Assembly: GCA_963678705.1 (NCBI GenBank)
Contig: OY783203.1
Span: forward strand, 21,310,535 to 21,374,534
Direction: 5' to 3'
Origin: Panorpa germanica
Lineage: Eukaryota; Arthropoda; Insecta; Mecoptera; Panorpidae
DNA length: 64,000 bases
Part shown: in pieces, positions 1-12,307 of the stretch
Layout of the letters: each line of letters starts with the position of its first letter
Numbering within the stretch: the stretch's first letter is position 1
Position numbers and translations under genes: made by a program
Notes under the pieces: model-generated
Seen by the model: the letters and a program-made list of their open reading frames with translations, nothing else
Database searches by the model: none
Told to the model about the DNA's origin: nothing

Positions 1-270
1 TGTAATAACTACTAGCATTCTAGGAGTTTTAATGGTTGTGATGGATAGCAGTGCTATTTAGGTTGCCGATACAAAAATCAGAAATATTTGTAAAATTGTG
101 GTCATGGTAGTTAAAAACATCTTAAGGTGTTTCAATTTTCGAAAAAGAAAATTCTTTTTTTCTAATTCCTAAACAAAATGAGATAAATTATTTTTTTCTT
201 TTTTTCTTGTGTAGTCATGAGCACGACCACCTTCTGGTGCCGGCTTATCGTTTAATTTTGGGACACCCTG
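1..270. mobile_element. Terminal arm of a mariner-type fold-back element (partial)
   Basis: This segment matches the right arm of the complete mariner-type element at 51648-53740, including its outermost end CACCCTG followed by the target dinucleotide TA at 271-272. The rest of the copy lies beyond the window start. Because both arms of the complete element are inverted copies of each other, the orientation of this copy cannot be decided. It carries small indels relative to the other copy and no coding sequence. Confidence 0.85.
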
Positions 271-695
271 TATATCTTGTCATGTTAATGGATGTTCAAA
301 GAGATGAAGCGACAAATGCATACTACTTACAAATAGATCCGCCGACAACAGCATATGTATTTTGAAGAATTAATTCTGTAGAAGCCACAGATTTTTATTT
401 CACATAGAATTAATGTGTACGTGTTCATATGATTGCATGTGTTACAGAATTCGAATTTCTTTTCTACACGGAATTATTAATCAATAGGGTATACGCTCTA
501 AGTCTAAATTTTTCGATATATATTTACTACATCACTGGAGGAGCATACACCCATCAGAAGCACCCCTAACTACGTCAAATGTAACTTAATTTTAGTCATC
601 GAATGAAAACTGAAGTTCTTAACATTGTATAGCTAGTCTAGCCTAGCCTAACGGAATCTAGATTATCATGTATTTCCATCCGTTGAATTGCTTTA
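271..695. other. Unassigned AT-rich DNA
   Basis: No gene, repeat family or convincing signal seen between the mariner end and the L element. Confidence 0.5.
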
Positions 696-1738
696 GGCGT
701 GTCGCACACTGCAAGCGTATTTAAGCGAATTTTGGCCGGACGTATACGCATTACCTATCCGAACCCTGTAAATGTAATAAACCTCGTACACTGCAAGCGA
801 CAAAGCCGTTCGAATACGGGTGTTACGTAGCTCTTATTCTGGAAGCGTATATCAACGAAATTTAACCAAACGAATACATGGAAGGAGTATGAAAGAGAAT
901 GCAATAGTCTCTTTCGTAACAGTGGTTTTATCGATAGAAATTAAAGTAAAAGTTTGCTCTCATGATAAATTATATTAGTGCAAAACAACTCCAATACACC
1001 CTACAGTACACAAGTTTGACTTGGCGTACAGTCGTATCGGTACGTGGTATGTATGTATTGTTAAGCAACACATGCAAAGAACACAGAAGTCGGCTTGCTC
1101 TGAGAGTTCTAGGCGCCCAACCAAGCCGCCAATTAACATCCGAATTAGCCGTCGTATAAAATGGGGTAAGGTCAAATCGAAGAAAAAAAAACATATTTTA
1201 GATAATGTTTTTTGACGACACAGTTAATATATAATTATTTCTACAATTACTACATGATAAAATAACATTTTAAAAATACTCTGTGAAATTTTTATAAATA
1301 AATTATAAACAAATGAGCAGACGTTACAAAAAAAGTAACATTTTTCAATTTTGTATAGCACCTATAACTCAATATACTGATTTGTCTTGAAAAAAATCAA
1401 GAACTTTGTTATTTTAAAATACGTTAAAATCAAAATTAAAAAATAAAACTCGACTGCGTTACCTCGGTATTTATGTAAAGAAAGAGTGTGCAAAATTTCA
1501 AAAGGATTGGTCCAGTAGATTTTGAGTTAGAGAGAAAACGCGTTTAAAAGTTTCAAAGAAAGACGAAACCAAACGAGAGAGGTGAAAACTTAAATGTTCA
1601 TATCTCCGACAGTTTTACTCCAATCGACTTCAAATTTTTGCACAATAAACTTATATGTTGTACAATAATACAAAATTAAAAAAAGTTGAAATCTAACCCC
1701 CCCCCTCACTTCAATACGCTTGCAGTGTGCGACACGCC
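696..1738. mobile_element. L element (copy 1), TIR DNA transposon derivative with a nested K element
   Basis: The ends are inverted copies of GGCGTGTCGCACACTGCAAG and are flanked on both sides by TTA (693-695 and 1739-1741). A 3-bp TTA duplication is typical of the PIF/Harbinger superfamily, so that class is inferred. Part of the interior (about 890-1160) reappears in reverse orientation at 63746-64000. The interior from about 1164 to 1705 is a separate K element that landed close to the right TIR: copy 2 of L passes directly from the equivalent of position 1160 to its TIR. No transposase is visible. The short ORFs here are not protein-like. Confidence 0.75.
1164..1705. mobile_element. K element (copy 1), nested in L
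   Basis: It begins GGGTAAGGTC and ends with the inverted form (ATCTAACCCC, with an extended C-run). The body aligns with copies at 3800-4305 and, inverted, 26214-26860. It is AT-rich and non-coding. It contains the phrase TAGATTTTGAGTTAGAGAG (about 1516-1534), which resembles sequences in the J and N families. The superfamily is not assigned. Confidence 0.65.
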
Positions 1739-1924
1739 TTATAAGATATAAAAATGTGAAAATTAGCTAGAGCTTTTCATCTTTTTCCAGCTAGCTGCAC
1801 ATGACACATCTCGACAACACTGCGTATAATATACTTACACTGATTACAGTGATCATAATCTAGTAACTAATTACCCACTTAATTAATAAAGTTATGTAAA
1901 CCTACGGCTATTTATACGAGCATT

Positions 1925-2560
1925 GCAGCGTCCTGCGTCCTGTTCGCAAGTCCCAACACGCTGCAGGCGTCCCAACGCAGCGTCGTCGTTTGCGTACGAC
2001 GCAACCAGATCCAGAGACTGGTAGTCCCAGTAATTATTATTATTCAGCGGTAACCAAACTTCATCTATATTTAATAGCTAATTTAATATTCTTCACTTCG
2101 TTGTGCCGTTGCCGTTCACCGTCGTCGTTCGCCGTTCGCCGTTCGCCATGTTCTGTTCACCGTCGTTTTATTTTCAGACGTTGTGTGTAAAGTACGAGTA
2201 TAAACATCGCGACATTACGTTACGACCTCTAATATTTGATAATATATTACGTTTAATATTTCATTATTATTTGGCAAAAGCCCCCCGTGAATTCTTCACA
2301 ATTCGTACGTATTGCCTTTGGTGGACTACCCGCACCCGTAGATGTGCATGGCGGAATCGCGGTGAAGCGGCGGGTGCGGTTACTGCTACCTTATATAAGT
2401 TATGTATTAACACGGACGAATTTACATTTAAGTCAGGCAGGAGTGCTTTTAGGAATACGTTATAGCCGTCACACGGCAACGGCCACGGCCACGACGCAGC
2501 GCAGCTCTCATCGCTCCTTCCCTGGAGTCTTACTTTGTTTTTTACCTTTCTAACTTTATT
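1925..2560. other. GC-richer, CpG-containing block
   Basis: This block is visibly richer in G, C and CG dinucleotides than the surrounding DNA, with short reiterations of CGCCGTT/CGTCGT around 2108-2150 and GGCCAC around 2478-2495. It contains TATATAAG at about 2393. It could be a remnant promoter or non-coding first exon, or part of an unrecognised GC-rich repeat. No ORF here resembles a known family. Confidence 0.3.
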
Positions 2561-2626
2561 CTGTCTTCACGGAAATTGTCTGATGCTAAGTTACGTCCTA
2601 AAAACAACAACAAATTAGATAGATTC

Positions 2627-2911
2627 CTATGCTTCAGATTCCCGATAGCCATTATTACTTGTGATCGTCCTCTGCACCAAGGCCTCAAACTTATTTGTCA
2701 AATATTGCCCTAAACCATGGCGAGATTTAGACCCAATTAATTTAAGAGAGATTAAAATTAAAGCGGCCAACACTACGTCACTTTCCGTTGTTATAATTTT
2801 CCGTAATTCTTTTAGTTGGCATCCTAAAATGTCTTCAGCAACGTATCTCTCTCTCCCTCTGTGTGTGTGTGTGTGTCTGTGTGTGTTTCTTTGTAAACTA
2901 TGTTGATCCAT
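2627..2911 (-). other. Unidentified ORF, possible exon or gene fragment (about 94 codons)
   Basis: This minus-strand frame has a mixed, protein-like composition from about codon 27 onward: an amphipathic stretch containing LKELRKIITTESDVVLAAL, a hydrophobic run, then a basic end. It contrasts with the neighbouring low-complexity frames. The N-terminal part is encoded by a (CA)n microsatellite (2862-2890 on the plus strand) and is unlikely to be real. No domain is recognised. It could be a decayed exon, a transposase fragment or chance. Confidence 0.25.
2862..2890. repeat. (TG)n microsatellite
   Basis: Near-perfect TG dinucleotide run, followed by a T-rich tail. Confidence 0.9.
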
Positions 2912-3235
2912 TTATGTCTACTTCTGCACTGGAATCAATATTCTATTCCAATCTTCCTAATGTTATACGGAGAAATAGAGAAATTCACTTTTTGATACGA
3001 GAACGCAGTGACGTTTCTGCTTTCATGTTCTTTCATGGGTTCACTGTTTTATTGGAGTTCTGATTGAATTAGACAGGTTACATTAAATGTTTATACTACT
3101 GTCACGCCAATGAGCGATTACAGCAAGAGATATAGAGATATAGAGATCTACTCGTACAGGGAGTCAAGAGAATATGGGAAACTGATGCTGATATACTCGT
3201 CCTCACAAGTCAATGTTTCACAGTGTCAAAAACTT

Positions 3236-3799
<564 letters not shown>

Positions 3800-4305
3800 G
3801 CGTAATGAAGGGGGGAGGGAGGTAGGTTTAGTCAAATCAATCCAAAAAAGCATATTTTCGATAATGCTTTTGACTACCCAAATAATATATAATGATTTCT
3901 ATAATTACTATATGATAAAATAACATTTAAAGAATACTTTGTGAAATTTTCATAAATAAATATCAAACAATGAGTTACAGACAGCTCCATTGACATTATT
4001 TGAAATCAAAAAACCAAAATGATTTTATTAGTTGATAAATTTCTGCATGTAACCTTGTTTAAATTTATTTTTCAATTTTTTACAGCACTTAGAAGTCAAA
4101 GTACCGATTTTTCATGAAAAAAATCAGAAACTTTTAATTTTAAAATACGTTTAAATAAAAAACTCAACAGTTACTTCGGCATTTATATAATGAAATAGTG
4201 CTCAAAATTTCTAAAGGATCGGTCAGAATTTTGAGCTAGAGAGGACACCGACTATGAAAAAGCTAAGTGTGAGAAAAACGCGTTTAAAACTTTCAAAAAA
4301 ATCCC
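3800..4305. mobile_element. K element (copy 2), degraded
   Basis: Same orientation as the copy at 1164. It shares the segment with ATAATATATAATGATTTCTA and the core phrase ATTTTGAGCTAGAGAGG near 4230. Both terminal inverted repeats are eroded: the left end is a G-rich run, and the right end falls near AACGCGTTTAAAACTTTC. Confidence 0.6.
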
Positions 4306-4496
4306 GCTTAATGGAATTTACTTCATACAATACCGTTTGGAAATCGTTGTGGGAATTTGTGTCTCGTAATAAACACTTTAGTTGTGTTACTTAAATTATT
4401 ATTTGATGACAATTTTAACTTCTAAAGCCTTATTGGCCGAGTAATATTGATTCGATGTCAATTGTATAACAGAGTGAGCTACACTTTGCAATACAT

Positions 4497-4893
4497 TTTG
4501 TTGTCAAAAAACAAAAAAAAAACATGTTTTGTTTTATTTTAAAATAGTTCTGTTTCTCGAAAACAGACTGTTCACATTGAACAGACTGGTTTTGTTTTTA
4601 GTGTTTTTCTGAGTGGCCCATAACAATGTAGTATCCCATAAATTATTGTGTTGGTGATACATTTCTATTAAATTGCTGGTCTTATCTTTTGTCTACTAGT
4701 TGCTAATGATCAACAAAAACAGAACTGTGTGTTCAAACCAAGCTTTTGATCTTACCGACTCCAGATGGGAATGTGTTTTGTTTACTAACACAGTTTTTAA
4801 AGACACAAATGTTTTAGGAACTGTCTCTTTGGTGCAAACATTGGTGTTTTTGTTCGTGTTTTGTTGTTTTGTCTCTCTGGTGTGAAACCGGTA
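4497..4893. mobile_element. E element (copy 1), left end eroded
   Basis: The right end reads GTCTCTCTGGTGTGAAACCG, the inverted form of the E-family end TGCCGGTTTCACACC, and is followed by TTA. The interior shares CCGACTCCAGATGGGAATGT with copies at 11880 (inverted) and 29781. The left TIR cannot be recognised. There are many AAAACAGTT/CTGTTTT subterminal motifs, which is common in cut-and-paste transposons. Non-coding. Confidence 0.75.
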
Positions 4894-4905
4894 TTAGTTT
4901 CACGT

Positions 4906-5556
4906 GGGGCTTCTAGACCCGTTATGAATCCATTGGCGATAAACACGAACCCGTGACCCGGGTAGAAAACCCGACGGATCCGGGTTCGAATGCTTTTGCT
5001 GGTGTAATTAAATAAAATTCAACGCACGCCGCTCGAATTACACAGCAGAAAATTTTTAAATATTTCTTAAATATTTATTTATATACCTTATATATATTTA
5101 ATATGATAGTATCGTTACTAAACAAATAAATAATAAAGTTTAATAAAGGATTAGCATAAAGTATTATATATTAAAAAGGATAGTTCTATTATGATGTCGA
5201 GATGACCACCAGATACGAAACCAATAACAATAAAGAACAAACACGATTAAAGTAATTTAAGTAGCTATTTACAACATTCTCGGACTCTGCAAATTTTTGC
5301 ATCAAACTTAGATTAGGGGATAAGTCTCTAAATGCATTGGTATTTCTTAAATTTCACTATAATAGAGTTAGTAAGTAAATTAAGTTGTAAAATTATTGTG
5401 TAAATACTTAAATAATAAATGAATTGCGATTATTACTTGAAAATTTATATGCTTTTTATATATTTCTGATTTCAGACTCGACCCGGAATCCGTCTGGTTT
5501 ATGAAATTTTTGACCCGGATCCGGCGGGTATTAAAACCACGGGTTTTCTGAAGCCC
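4906..5556. mobile_element. M element (copy 1), hAT-like TIR element
   Basis: The ends GGGGCTTC and GAAGCCC are inverted, and the subterminal regions are filled with CCCG/CGGG words (about 4915-4990 and 5475-5545). The interior aligns with the copy at about 17095-18107. The GGGCTTC end resembles the hAT-like F family, but I could not find a convincing 8-bp target duplication. It starts 12 bp after the E element. Non-coding. Confidence 0.55.
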
Positions 5557-6439
5557 TTGTCTCACGGTCAACTGCAAGATATCAGTAGATATTATAGTGT
5601 ACCTGACAGTGTCATTTGTCGCATTGCATTAGAGATCTTTCCCTTAACAGACTTGCTTATTCGTATGTTATATTTATAATTCAATTGATTGCAGTTGCTT
5701 ACAGTAAACTTAACGGAAATATTTCCAAATTAATTCGACGAAGTTAACAAAAGAATATAAATAAAACCCAATTCGAGCCAGTGACCTTGGTGCTCATCGA
5801 AATCGAATAATTGCCAGAAAGCCATACACGAGATTGTGATGAATAAGACATTTCCAGAATGAATTTATTTGTATCGTGTTCTCCTTTAAGAAACTGGAAG
5901 CGTTGTAAGTTGTCGGCTGTAGGTCGTCGGTCGTCGGTCGAAGCGTTGTACATGTACAAAGTTAATGGACTACATCGTTTTCCTTTTTATAGTTTCTTGT
6001 ATTTTTCTGTATATTCTGTATTCCCTCTCTTTCTCTCCCTCCTTCACCCTCTTTCTCGCTATTAGTAATTTATTTTATAAGTCGGTAAGTAAATATTTAA
6101 TTCAATATTTAAACACGCTGCATTTATTTTATTTAACTTTATACATTGAATCTATTTTTTATAATTTTTTTCTCCTATATAGCTGGGATTATTTAAATTG
6201 CTTAATTTATTTATTTTATACATTTTTTTATTCAATCTTAACTTGCTAAGGTACTAAAACTCTGGAAGACTGTGTCACTCGGTGTCAAGAAGAGTGATTT
6301 TTTTTTTCATATTTGAGTTAGATATTCCTAATGATGCTATTTTCCAGTATAGCATGAACCCACTACATTGCAAACACTCGTTAGTGTGCGACGTAGTACG
6401 CTGTATGCCGTACCACACGAGTATGTAGTAGATCGTACA
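5557..6439. other. Unassigned AT-rich DNA
   Basis: It contains a pyrimidine-rich CT tract (about 6010-6060) followed by T-rich DNA. No credible gene was seen. Confidence 0.45.
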
Positions 6440-6505
6440 TCGCACGGGGCGGGGGCGCTGGGCCTGGAGTGCGGAATGCGAGGTGCGGGGTGCGAGCAAA
6501 ATCCA
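6440..6505. other. Short GC-rich patch
   Basis: A G-rich stretch containing CACGGGGCGGGGGCGCTGGG and repeated GTGCGGGGTGCG-like words in otherwise AT-rich DNA. Function unknown. Confidence 0.4.
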
Positions 6506-6625
6506 AGAGGTAATGGCCTTAGAGATGATACGTGTACATGAGAGCATGGGAGCACGAGACGTCAAATAGAATACAAGATTTTATCTGAATTTGCACAACA
6601 CGGAGTACAAGTAGTATAACACAGC

Positions 6626-7973
6626 CATGGGCGTCCGAAGAATGTGCGTTCCCCCCCCCCAGTGAGCAAATTTATACTTATTAGGATAAAATCTAGACCC
6701 TCACATCGCTATTATTGGAAATATGGGTTGGGTAATATTAAATTAAACATTGAATTAATAATATTTGATGTCTTTATTTTCTACAGCATTTAAAGGAATA
6801 TCTTATATATCTTGTCTAACTTAAATCGCATAAACACTTAAGATGCATTTTCCTTATGAATAATTCTTTGTTACATAATTACCTCTCTTTCAGGCTCATT
6901 ATATTATGATAATTTGACAGTTAACGCATATAGCACTATGTGGCAAAGCAATAAAGAAAATACAACCTAAATATCATAATACTTTTATAGATTTATAGAT
7001 ATTTACTAGATTTTACCTCCGTCGAAAGCTGTCGACGACTGTCTTTTGTGTGTGCCTTTAATTTCATGTCAAATTTATATTCCATTTTTAAATTGAAATA
7101 TTTAACTCGTTATTATAATAATATAATATATTATAAGAATTATAATAAAATAATTTTTCATATAAACAAAATAAAAAATATTTTCAATTTATGCGTTTTT
7201 TGAACCTTTTTCAAAATTTGGGATTTTTTTTTCGATTCGTAAATAAGTTACCAAGGTTAGTCTATATACAAAATTTCAACTATCTAGCAGAATTTTTACT
7301 GTCGGCAAAAACTGCCCCCGTGTCCCCAAATAATGTTTTTGAATTTTTTTAATTTTAATAACATAATTTATTATTAGACAATCCAAAATTTAAGTCTTCT
7401 TTGAAGTTTGCTATCGGGTCCCCTAATTTTCTCAACGCACCCTTTTCAAATTTTTCAATTTCTAATTTTAAAGAAATGTTAGTATTGAACACCGTAATAC
7501 ACATGCCAAATTCTAACTTTCTATCTTTTACGAATTAATAGTTATAGAGCAAAAAGTTAAAAAAAACTTTAGTTTTTCCAAATTTAGTAGTTTCAAGAAA
7601 ATTCAGGGGAAAATCCGTGGACGCAAAAAGTCTTACAATTTTTTTCTCAAAGTAATAGACAATTTTTAGGAAAATGCGCGGAGTCGTTTTCTGGCTACCA
7701 TACGAATCTCGTAAACATATAAATATACACCTGGAACATTATAATATAAGAGGATATAATATACCATAGAAAGAACTTTGAATACCGGCGTCAGTTTTTA
7801 AATGAAACAAAAACACATAAAATCAACAGCTATTTTACTACTTACTAGTAAACTAAGCTAACTAAGTTTACTAGTTATATTTTGTAAAGAGAATTTCACT
7901 TGTAAATTACATAAATTTAAATTGTACAACTAAAGTTTTACTCCCCCTGTCAAGTTTATTAGGGACACCCATG
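6626..7973. mobile_element. X element (copy 1) containing a nested N element
   Basis: It begins CATGGGCGTCCG and ends with the near-inverted GGACACCCATG. A short hairpin version of the same ends lies at 63672-63736. The interior is split by an N element at about 7005-7752. No coding sequence was recognised, and I could not settle the target duplication. Confidence 0.5.
7005..7752. mobile_element. N element (copy 1)
   Basis: It begins ACTAGATTTTACCTCCGTCG and ends around CACCTGGAACATTATAATAT. It aligns with copies at about 45530, 56785 and 60214, all in the same orientation. All carry GGCAAAAACTGCCCCC-type words and, near the end, a form of GGAGCCGTTTTCGAGCTACC. There are no clear terminal inverted repeats, so the class is open. 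Confidence 0.65.
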
Positions 7974-9403
7974 ACAACAACCCTACTGATAGCTCAAATA
8001 TGATCTAAGTTTAAATAGAAATACAAAATAACAAACATAGAATTATATCATCACCGTTAAATATGATTACATATGATGTAAGAAAGTACAGGGTGGCAAA
8101 ACGGATAATTTAAAATTTAAAGTGGTATTATTACTTGAATGTTCAACATTGCTCCAGTGGAGATGAACCTTTATACTCGTCGCTTATCGCTTATCGAGCT
8201 TTTTTATATTTATTTTATTTTCAATTTCTAATATAAATTGAGGAAGCTGCAATTAAAATTCATGATCGGTTACGTGTGGCACGACTATGAGGCTGGTAAA
8301 AGGAGGAGAATGAGAAGTGGAGATGGGGGGTCAATGTACAAACAATGCAGTAGAGAAGAAGGAGAAACGGATGCAGATGCTAAGTGCCTTAGTGCCTGCA
8401 ATGAATACTGAAAACTTAAGCTTACAGTTTTTATTTTGTATATGTTCTCAATATGTTAAATCCATTATTTACATCGGATGCAAGTGCATGTGCAATTGGT
8501 GGAGGTCATATTGGTTTATGTTTGCTTTGTTTATTCTAACTATGCGCAGACGATAGAAACTGCTCTAAAAATTATGCTATGTTATCAATTAAATGTTTAA
8601 TAATTGCATTTTATTTATTTACTTTGTGCTCCTTCCTTATATAGTTAAAAAGAACTTTCCACGCGTACAGGCTTACATCTCCTTTGATAATTAATATTTT
8701 TAGTAAGTTGAAACATGTACCAACAGAGCATTTCATACTCCTGTAACTTAATGCCCTTAGAATGAGTGTATGTACCATATTCTATTATGGTATATATAGT
8801 TCTATATATCCCTTTACCTAAAGAATCCGCTTATGGGTATTACACCCATGTGCTTCGGCAAGGATTGTTGCTTGGTGTGGAGCAATGGGTATGGGGCGCC
8901 GGGCGCCGTGCGACTATAACAATTCAGAAATAAAAATAAACCACCCGAACCGGTCTTACATGGTATTTGGTACCACTGAAATAAAGCAATTCCCAATATC
9001 TTATATAAGTATAAAACCCTGTATAAAATTGTAAAGCTAAGTTTCCTACATTTCGATTTCGTTTTTGTATGTGTCCTCATATCTATTCACTACTAGCTCC
9101 AATGTATAAGTGTGTGAGTGTACAGTCACGTGATTTAAAATCGTTCAAACACAAAAATCAAAAAAAAATGTTATTTTGAGTTTAGAAATCTGGAATTCTG
9201 GAATATTGGAGCAGTATTGCCCAATTTATTATCTTTTATATGCCACCAGATCCTATAGTAAAATATCACACAATTTGTTAGACTAGATGGTATAACTCTT
9301 GCAAACTTGTTTCTCTGTCATGACCCAATAATTGCATGTCTAAATTTGTTTAACTTGGTAAAAAGTATAAAATGAAAAAAATATATAACAATTATGGACG
9401 ATT
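7974..9403. other. Unassigned DNA with one isolated mariner-like terminus
   Basis: At 8087-8099 the sequence GTACAGGGTGGCA looks like a TA-flanked mariner end, but no partner terminus was found. Short ORFs at 8317-8556 and 8814-9080 have no recognisable homology. Confidence 0.4.
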
Positions 9404-10585
9404 GAAGAAGATACAGCCCCATTCATTCTACAGGACGAAGCTACTCATCTTTACCCAATAATGTCTGGAGTTCTACAAGGCAGTGTTCTTCGTCCAACAT
9501 TGTATACTGTAGACCTACCCACTTATAGCCAGACAAGAACAGCAACTTTTGCAAATGACACAACAATTTTGGCAGTACATGAAACTCCGGATGTTGCATC
9601 AACGCAAGTACAAGCTATCATAGACGAGATTCAAGACTGACTAATGAAGTGGTGATTAAAGCAAACGAGACGAAGAAGTCTTTCGATAGAAGAGTTCAGG
9701 AAATCGTTATTGAAATAATTCCTTTCAAGAGGGAGGGGTAGTCAAACCGGGGTATCAATTTTGGGCGGGCAATTCATGGGTATATATCATGGCGCTTCAT
9801 ATATTTGTAAAACAAGTACACATTATTTCTTAGGGGAGATTGAAGACTGGCTAATGAAGTGTCGAATTAAAGCAAACGAGATGAAGTCAACTTTTGTTAC
9901 ATTTACCTTGTGTAGAAACACATGTTCTCCTGTTCATTTAAATGAACAAATTATATCACAATGTGAAGAAGCTATTTACCTAGGCATGCATTTAGATCGG
10001 TGCCTAACCTGGAAAAAGCACAGCACGGAAAAACGTAAGCAACTACATCTTAAGTCCAGGAAGTAACACTGGCTTATTGGACGCAAATCGCATTTAATCA
10101 ATAGCAGCAAACTAATGATTTATAAAACGATACTGAATCCTGTCTGGACTTACGGCATTGAACTCTGAGAAACATCTAGTGTTCAAATATAGAAATACTA
10201 GAAAGATTTTAGTCGCAAGAACAGTAAGAACCATTATGGATATCCCGTGGTTCATAAGCAACCAATTCATCAATCATTCGGCTTTAAAACTGTGAAAGAA
10301 GAAATTAACAAATTCAGCCAAAGATACCAGCAGCGACTAAACAATCATCCTAAACTATCTAGCTGTGAATTTACTAGATAAACATACGTCAGACTTTAAA
10401 AGACTAGAAAGACATAGTGTGTTAACGCTACCACAACGTTTTTAAATGTCATTCATAGATATTGCCGTCACTGGACGACTATTTCTTATCTAGGTTCATT
10501 TTCATTTTTAGCATAGGTACTTATTGTTCATACTTATTGTAACAGATTGTAACATGGCATAATATTACAAAATAAAAAAAAGAAA
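9404..10585 (+). pseudogene. Jockey-like LINE reverse transcriptase remnant
   Basis: Several plus-strand frames together spell the C-terminal half of a jockey-type reverse transcriptase: a block ending SGVLQGSVLRP (near 9460), the active-site region as TATFANDTTILA (near 9545; the second Asp of the usual FADD box is Asn), then EIEDWLMKCRIKANEMKS (from 9835), YLGMHLDRCLTWKKH (near 9980), WLIGRKSHLIN (near 10072) and YGIEL (near 10153). Stops and frameshifts interrupt it throughout. A segment is duplicated: 9626-9677 recurs at 9836-9888. The 3' end is an A-rich tail at about 10570-10585. It cannot encode an active enzyme. Confidence 0.85.
9626..9888. repeat. Direct partial duplication inside the jockey-like remnant
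   Basis: About 52 bp, containing AAGCAAACGAGA, is repeated at an offset of about 210 bp. The DNA between the two copies has no LINE similarity. It may be a local duplication or a join of two truncated LINE copies. Confidence 0.65.
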
Positions 10586-10860
10586 GTTATGGACGAGAAG
10601 AATGCCGGAGTATTTAGAAAAACAATATGAAAGGAAAGGAGAATGATCGCGAGGTTTAGACTAGGGAATGAAGAAAAAAGAAGCATAAGTTGTAGGATGT
10701 GTGATAAGGAAGAGAAAAAATAGAAACGTTACGAGTAAGTGTCGGAAGAAGTTGGAAAGGGAAGTAGACCTGATGGAGAAGGCAAGATAAGAAGGAGCGA
10801 ATGACAGAAACTAGGAGTAAGCGAAATGAGATAAAGGACAAGAAAAGTTAAATTGTTTAA
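10586..10860 (+). pseudogene. C-terminal fragment of a second LINE (LINE-W, copy 1)
   Basis: The plus-strand translation reads RMPEYLEKQYERKGRM, ARFRLGNEEKR and then CRMCDKEE, with stops nearby. This matches in order the minus-strand fragments at 49530-50035 and 62340-62895. The CxxC motif before an acidic stretch is the zinc-binding C-terminus seen in many insect R1/I/jockey-group ORF2 proteins. It follows the tail of the jockey remnant directly. Confidence 0.7.
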
Positions 10861-11744
10861 GTAAAAAAATTAAATGTGATCAATGAAAGAAGAAAGGATG
10901 TAATGCCTAATGCCACATATGTTAAATTATTACATACTCGTACAATACAAAATTAAACAGAAATTACAGTAATTCAATTACCAATTTCTTTTGCCACTGG
11001 CTGAATCTCTCCTTCCCTTATTCTCTACCACATTCCTATTATTATGCATATGCTGCAGAACACTTACAGAAATAAACGGTATGTACCACATACATAATAC
11101 ATAGTATATGAAAAACAGGAAGTTGAATAGTAGGTATATTTGTTAAATATTTTTTTGTTACTTTTTTTAAATACTATTTTAAACAAAACTTTTCTACAAT
11201 ATTTTGTAATATTTTTTTGTTTTTGTACTTTGCATGAGTGTAAGGTACATATATTTCTACTTTGTTTAATATTTAGTTGCAGTAACGCGCCGCGCAACCA
11301 ACAACCAGAAAGTTGCAGCTAGTTGTTGCATGTCTTGAAACGTAACTACTTCCGAAGTGTGTGCCTGTGTATGTGTATGTGTGTGTGTGTGTGTGAAGGT
11401 GAACAATGAACACACACACTTATACTCGACACTATACTCGCCGTAGTATTAGTATTATGCAATTCAGGTGAAGAAAGCTATTGCCATTGTAAAGTGTTTG
11501 TTACTAATATTAGGTAGAGTTATGACGTAACTGAAGGTAGGACATTTCTATGCTAATGCAGGTGATGATAGTCGATATACACGAACCCACGAACACAACA
11601 AAAGTCGTTACCCGCTAAATTTGTTTGTGTTGACAAGTTGTAACATTTAACATAACTTTGAACATCGCTCGCCTTTATTTCATATCTTGTTATGTAAAAT
11701 TGAAAGTTTAACTTCTCTAAATGTTAATGGTGCAAAAATGTTAA
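10861..11744. other. Unassigned DNA with a (TG)n run
   Basis: A TG microsatellite lies at about 11358-11394. The remainder is AT-rich with no recognised gene or repeat. Confidence 0.45.
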
Positions 11745-11870
11745 GGGCGTCCGCACATGAGGCGACTGATTGCAAACCGTAGCCCCGAATCTGCCCGAAC
11801 CGAATAAGAATGAAACTGTGTTGTTAGTGAGAGATCGCACGTGTATACGAGTGAGAGAATACTCACGTGA
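11745..11870. mobile_element. A element (copy 1), left part only
   Basis: It begins GGGCGTCCGCACATGAGGCG after TTAA and shares CCGAATCTGCCCGAACCGAA with the other A copies. It stops where the E element begins, and the right half was not found beyond that E element. Confidence 0.75.
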
Positions 11871-11879
11871 AAAGTGTAA

Positions 11880-12304
11880 TGCCGGATTCAAACCAGAGAG
11901 ACAGTTCAATAAACTACGAACAAAAACTGTTTTTTCTGAACAAAAACACCAATGTTTACACCAAAGATACAGTTCTTAAAACATTTTTGTCTTTAAAAAC
12001 TGTTTTAGTAAAGAAAACACATTCCCATCTGGAGTCGGTAAGATCAAAGGAAAACACGGTTTGGTTTGAACACGCACTTTTGTTTTGTTTTTTATGAACA
12101 TTTGCGCTTGTCAGTTGTTGTTTTTCATGTTTATAATTTTTATAAAACACTCAGAAAAACACTAAAAACAAAATCAGTCTGTTCAGTGTGAACAGTCTGT
12201 TTTAGAAAAACAGAACTTCTTTAAAGTAAAACAAAACATATTCTTGTTTTGTTTTTTGACAACAAAACTGTTTTCAAAACTGTCTCTCTGATGTGAACCC
12301 GGCA
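11880..12304. mobile_element. E element (copy 2), nearly complete
   Basis: The TIRs are inverted copies of TGCCGGRTTCAMAYCAGAGA, with GAGAGACAGTT just inside. It is flanked by TAA on both sides (11877-11879 and 12305-12307), consistent with a 3-bp TWA duplication (PIF/Harbinger-like, inferred). It is inverted relative to the copies at 4497 and 29781. Non-coding. Confidence 0.8.
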
Positions 12305-12307
12305 TAA

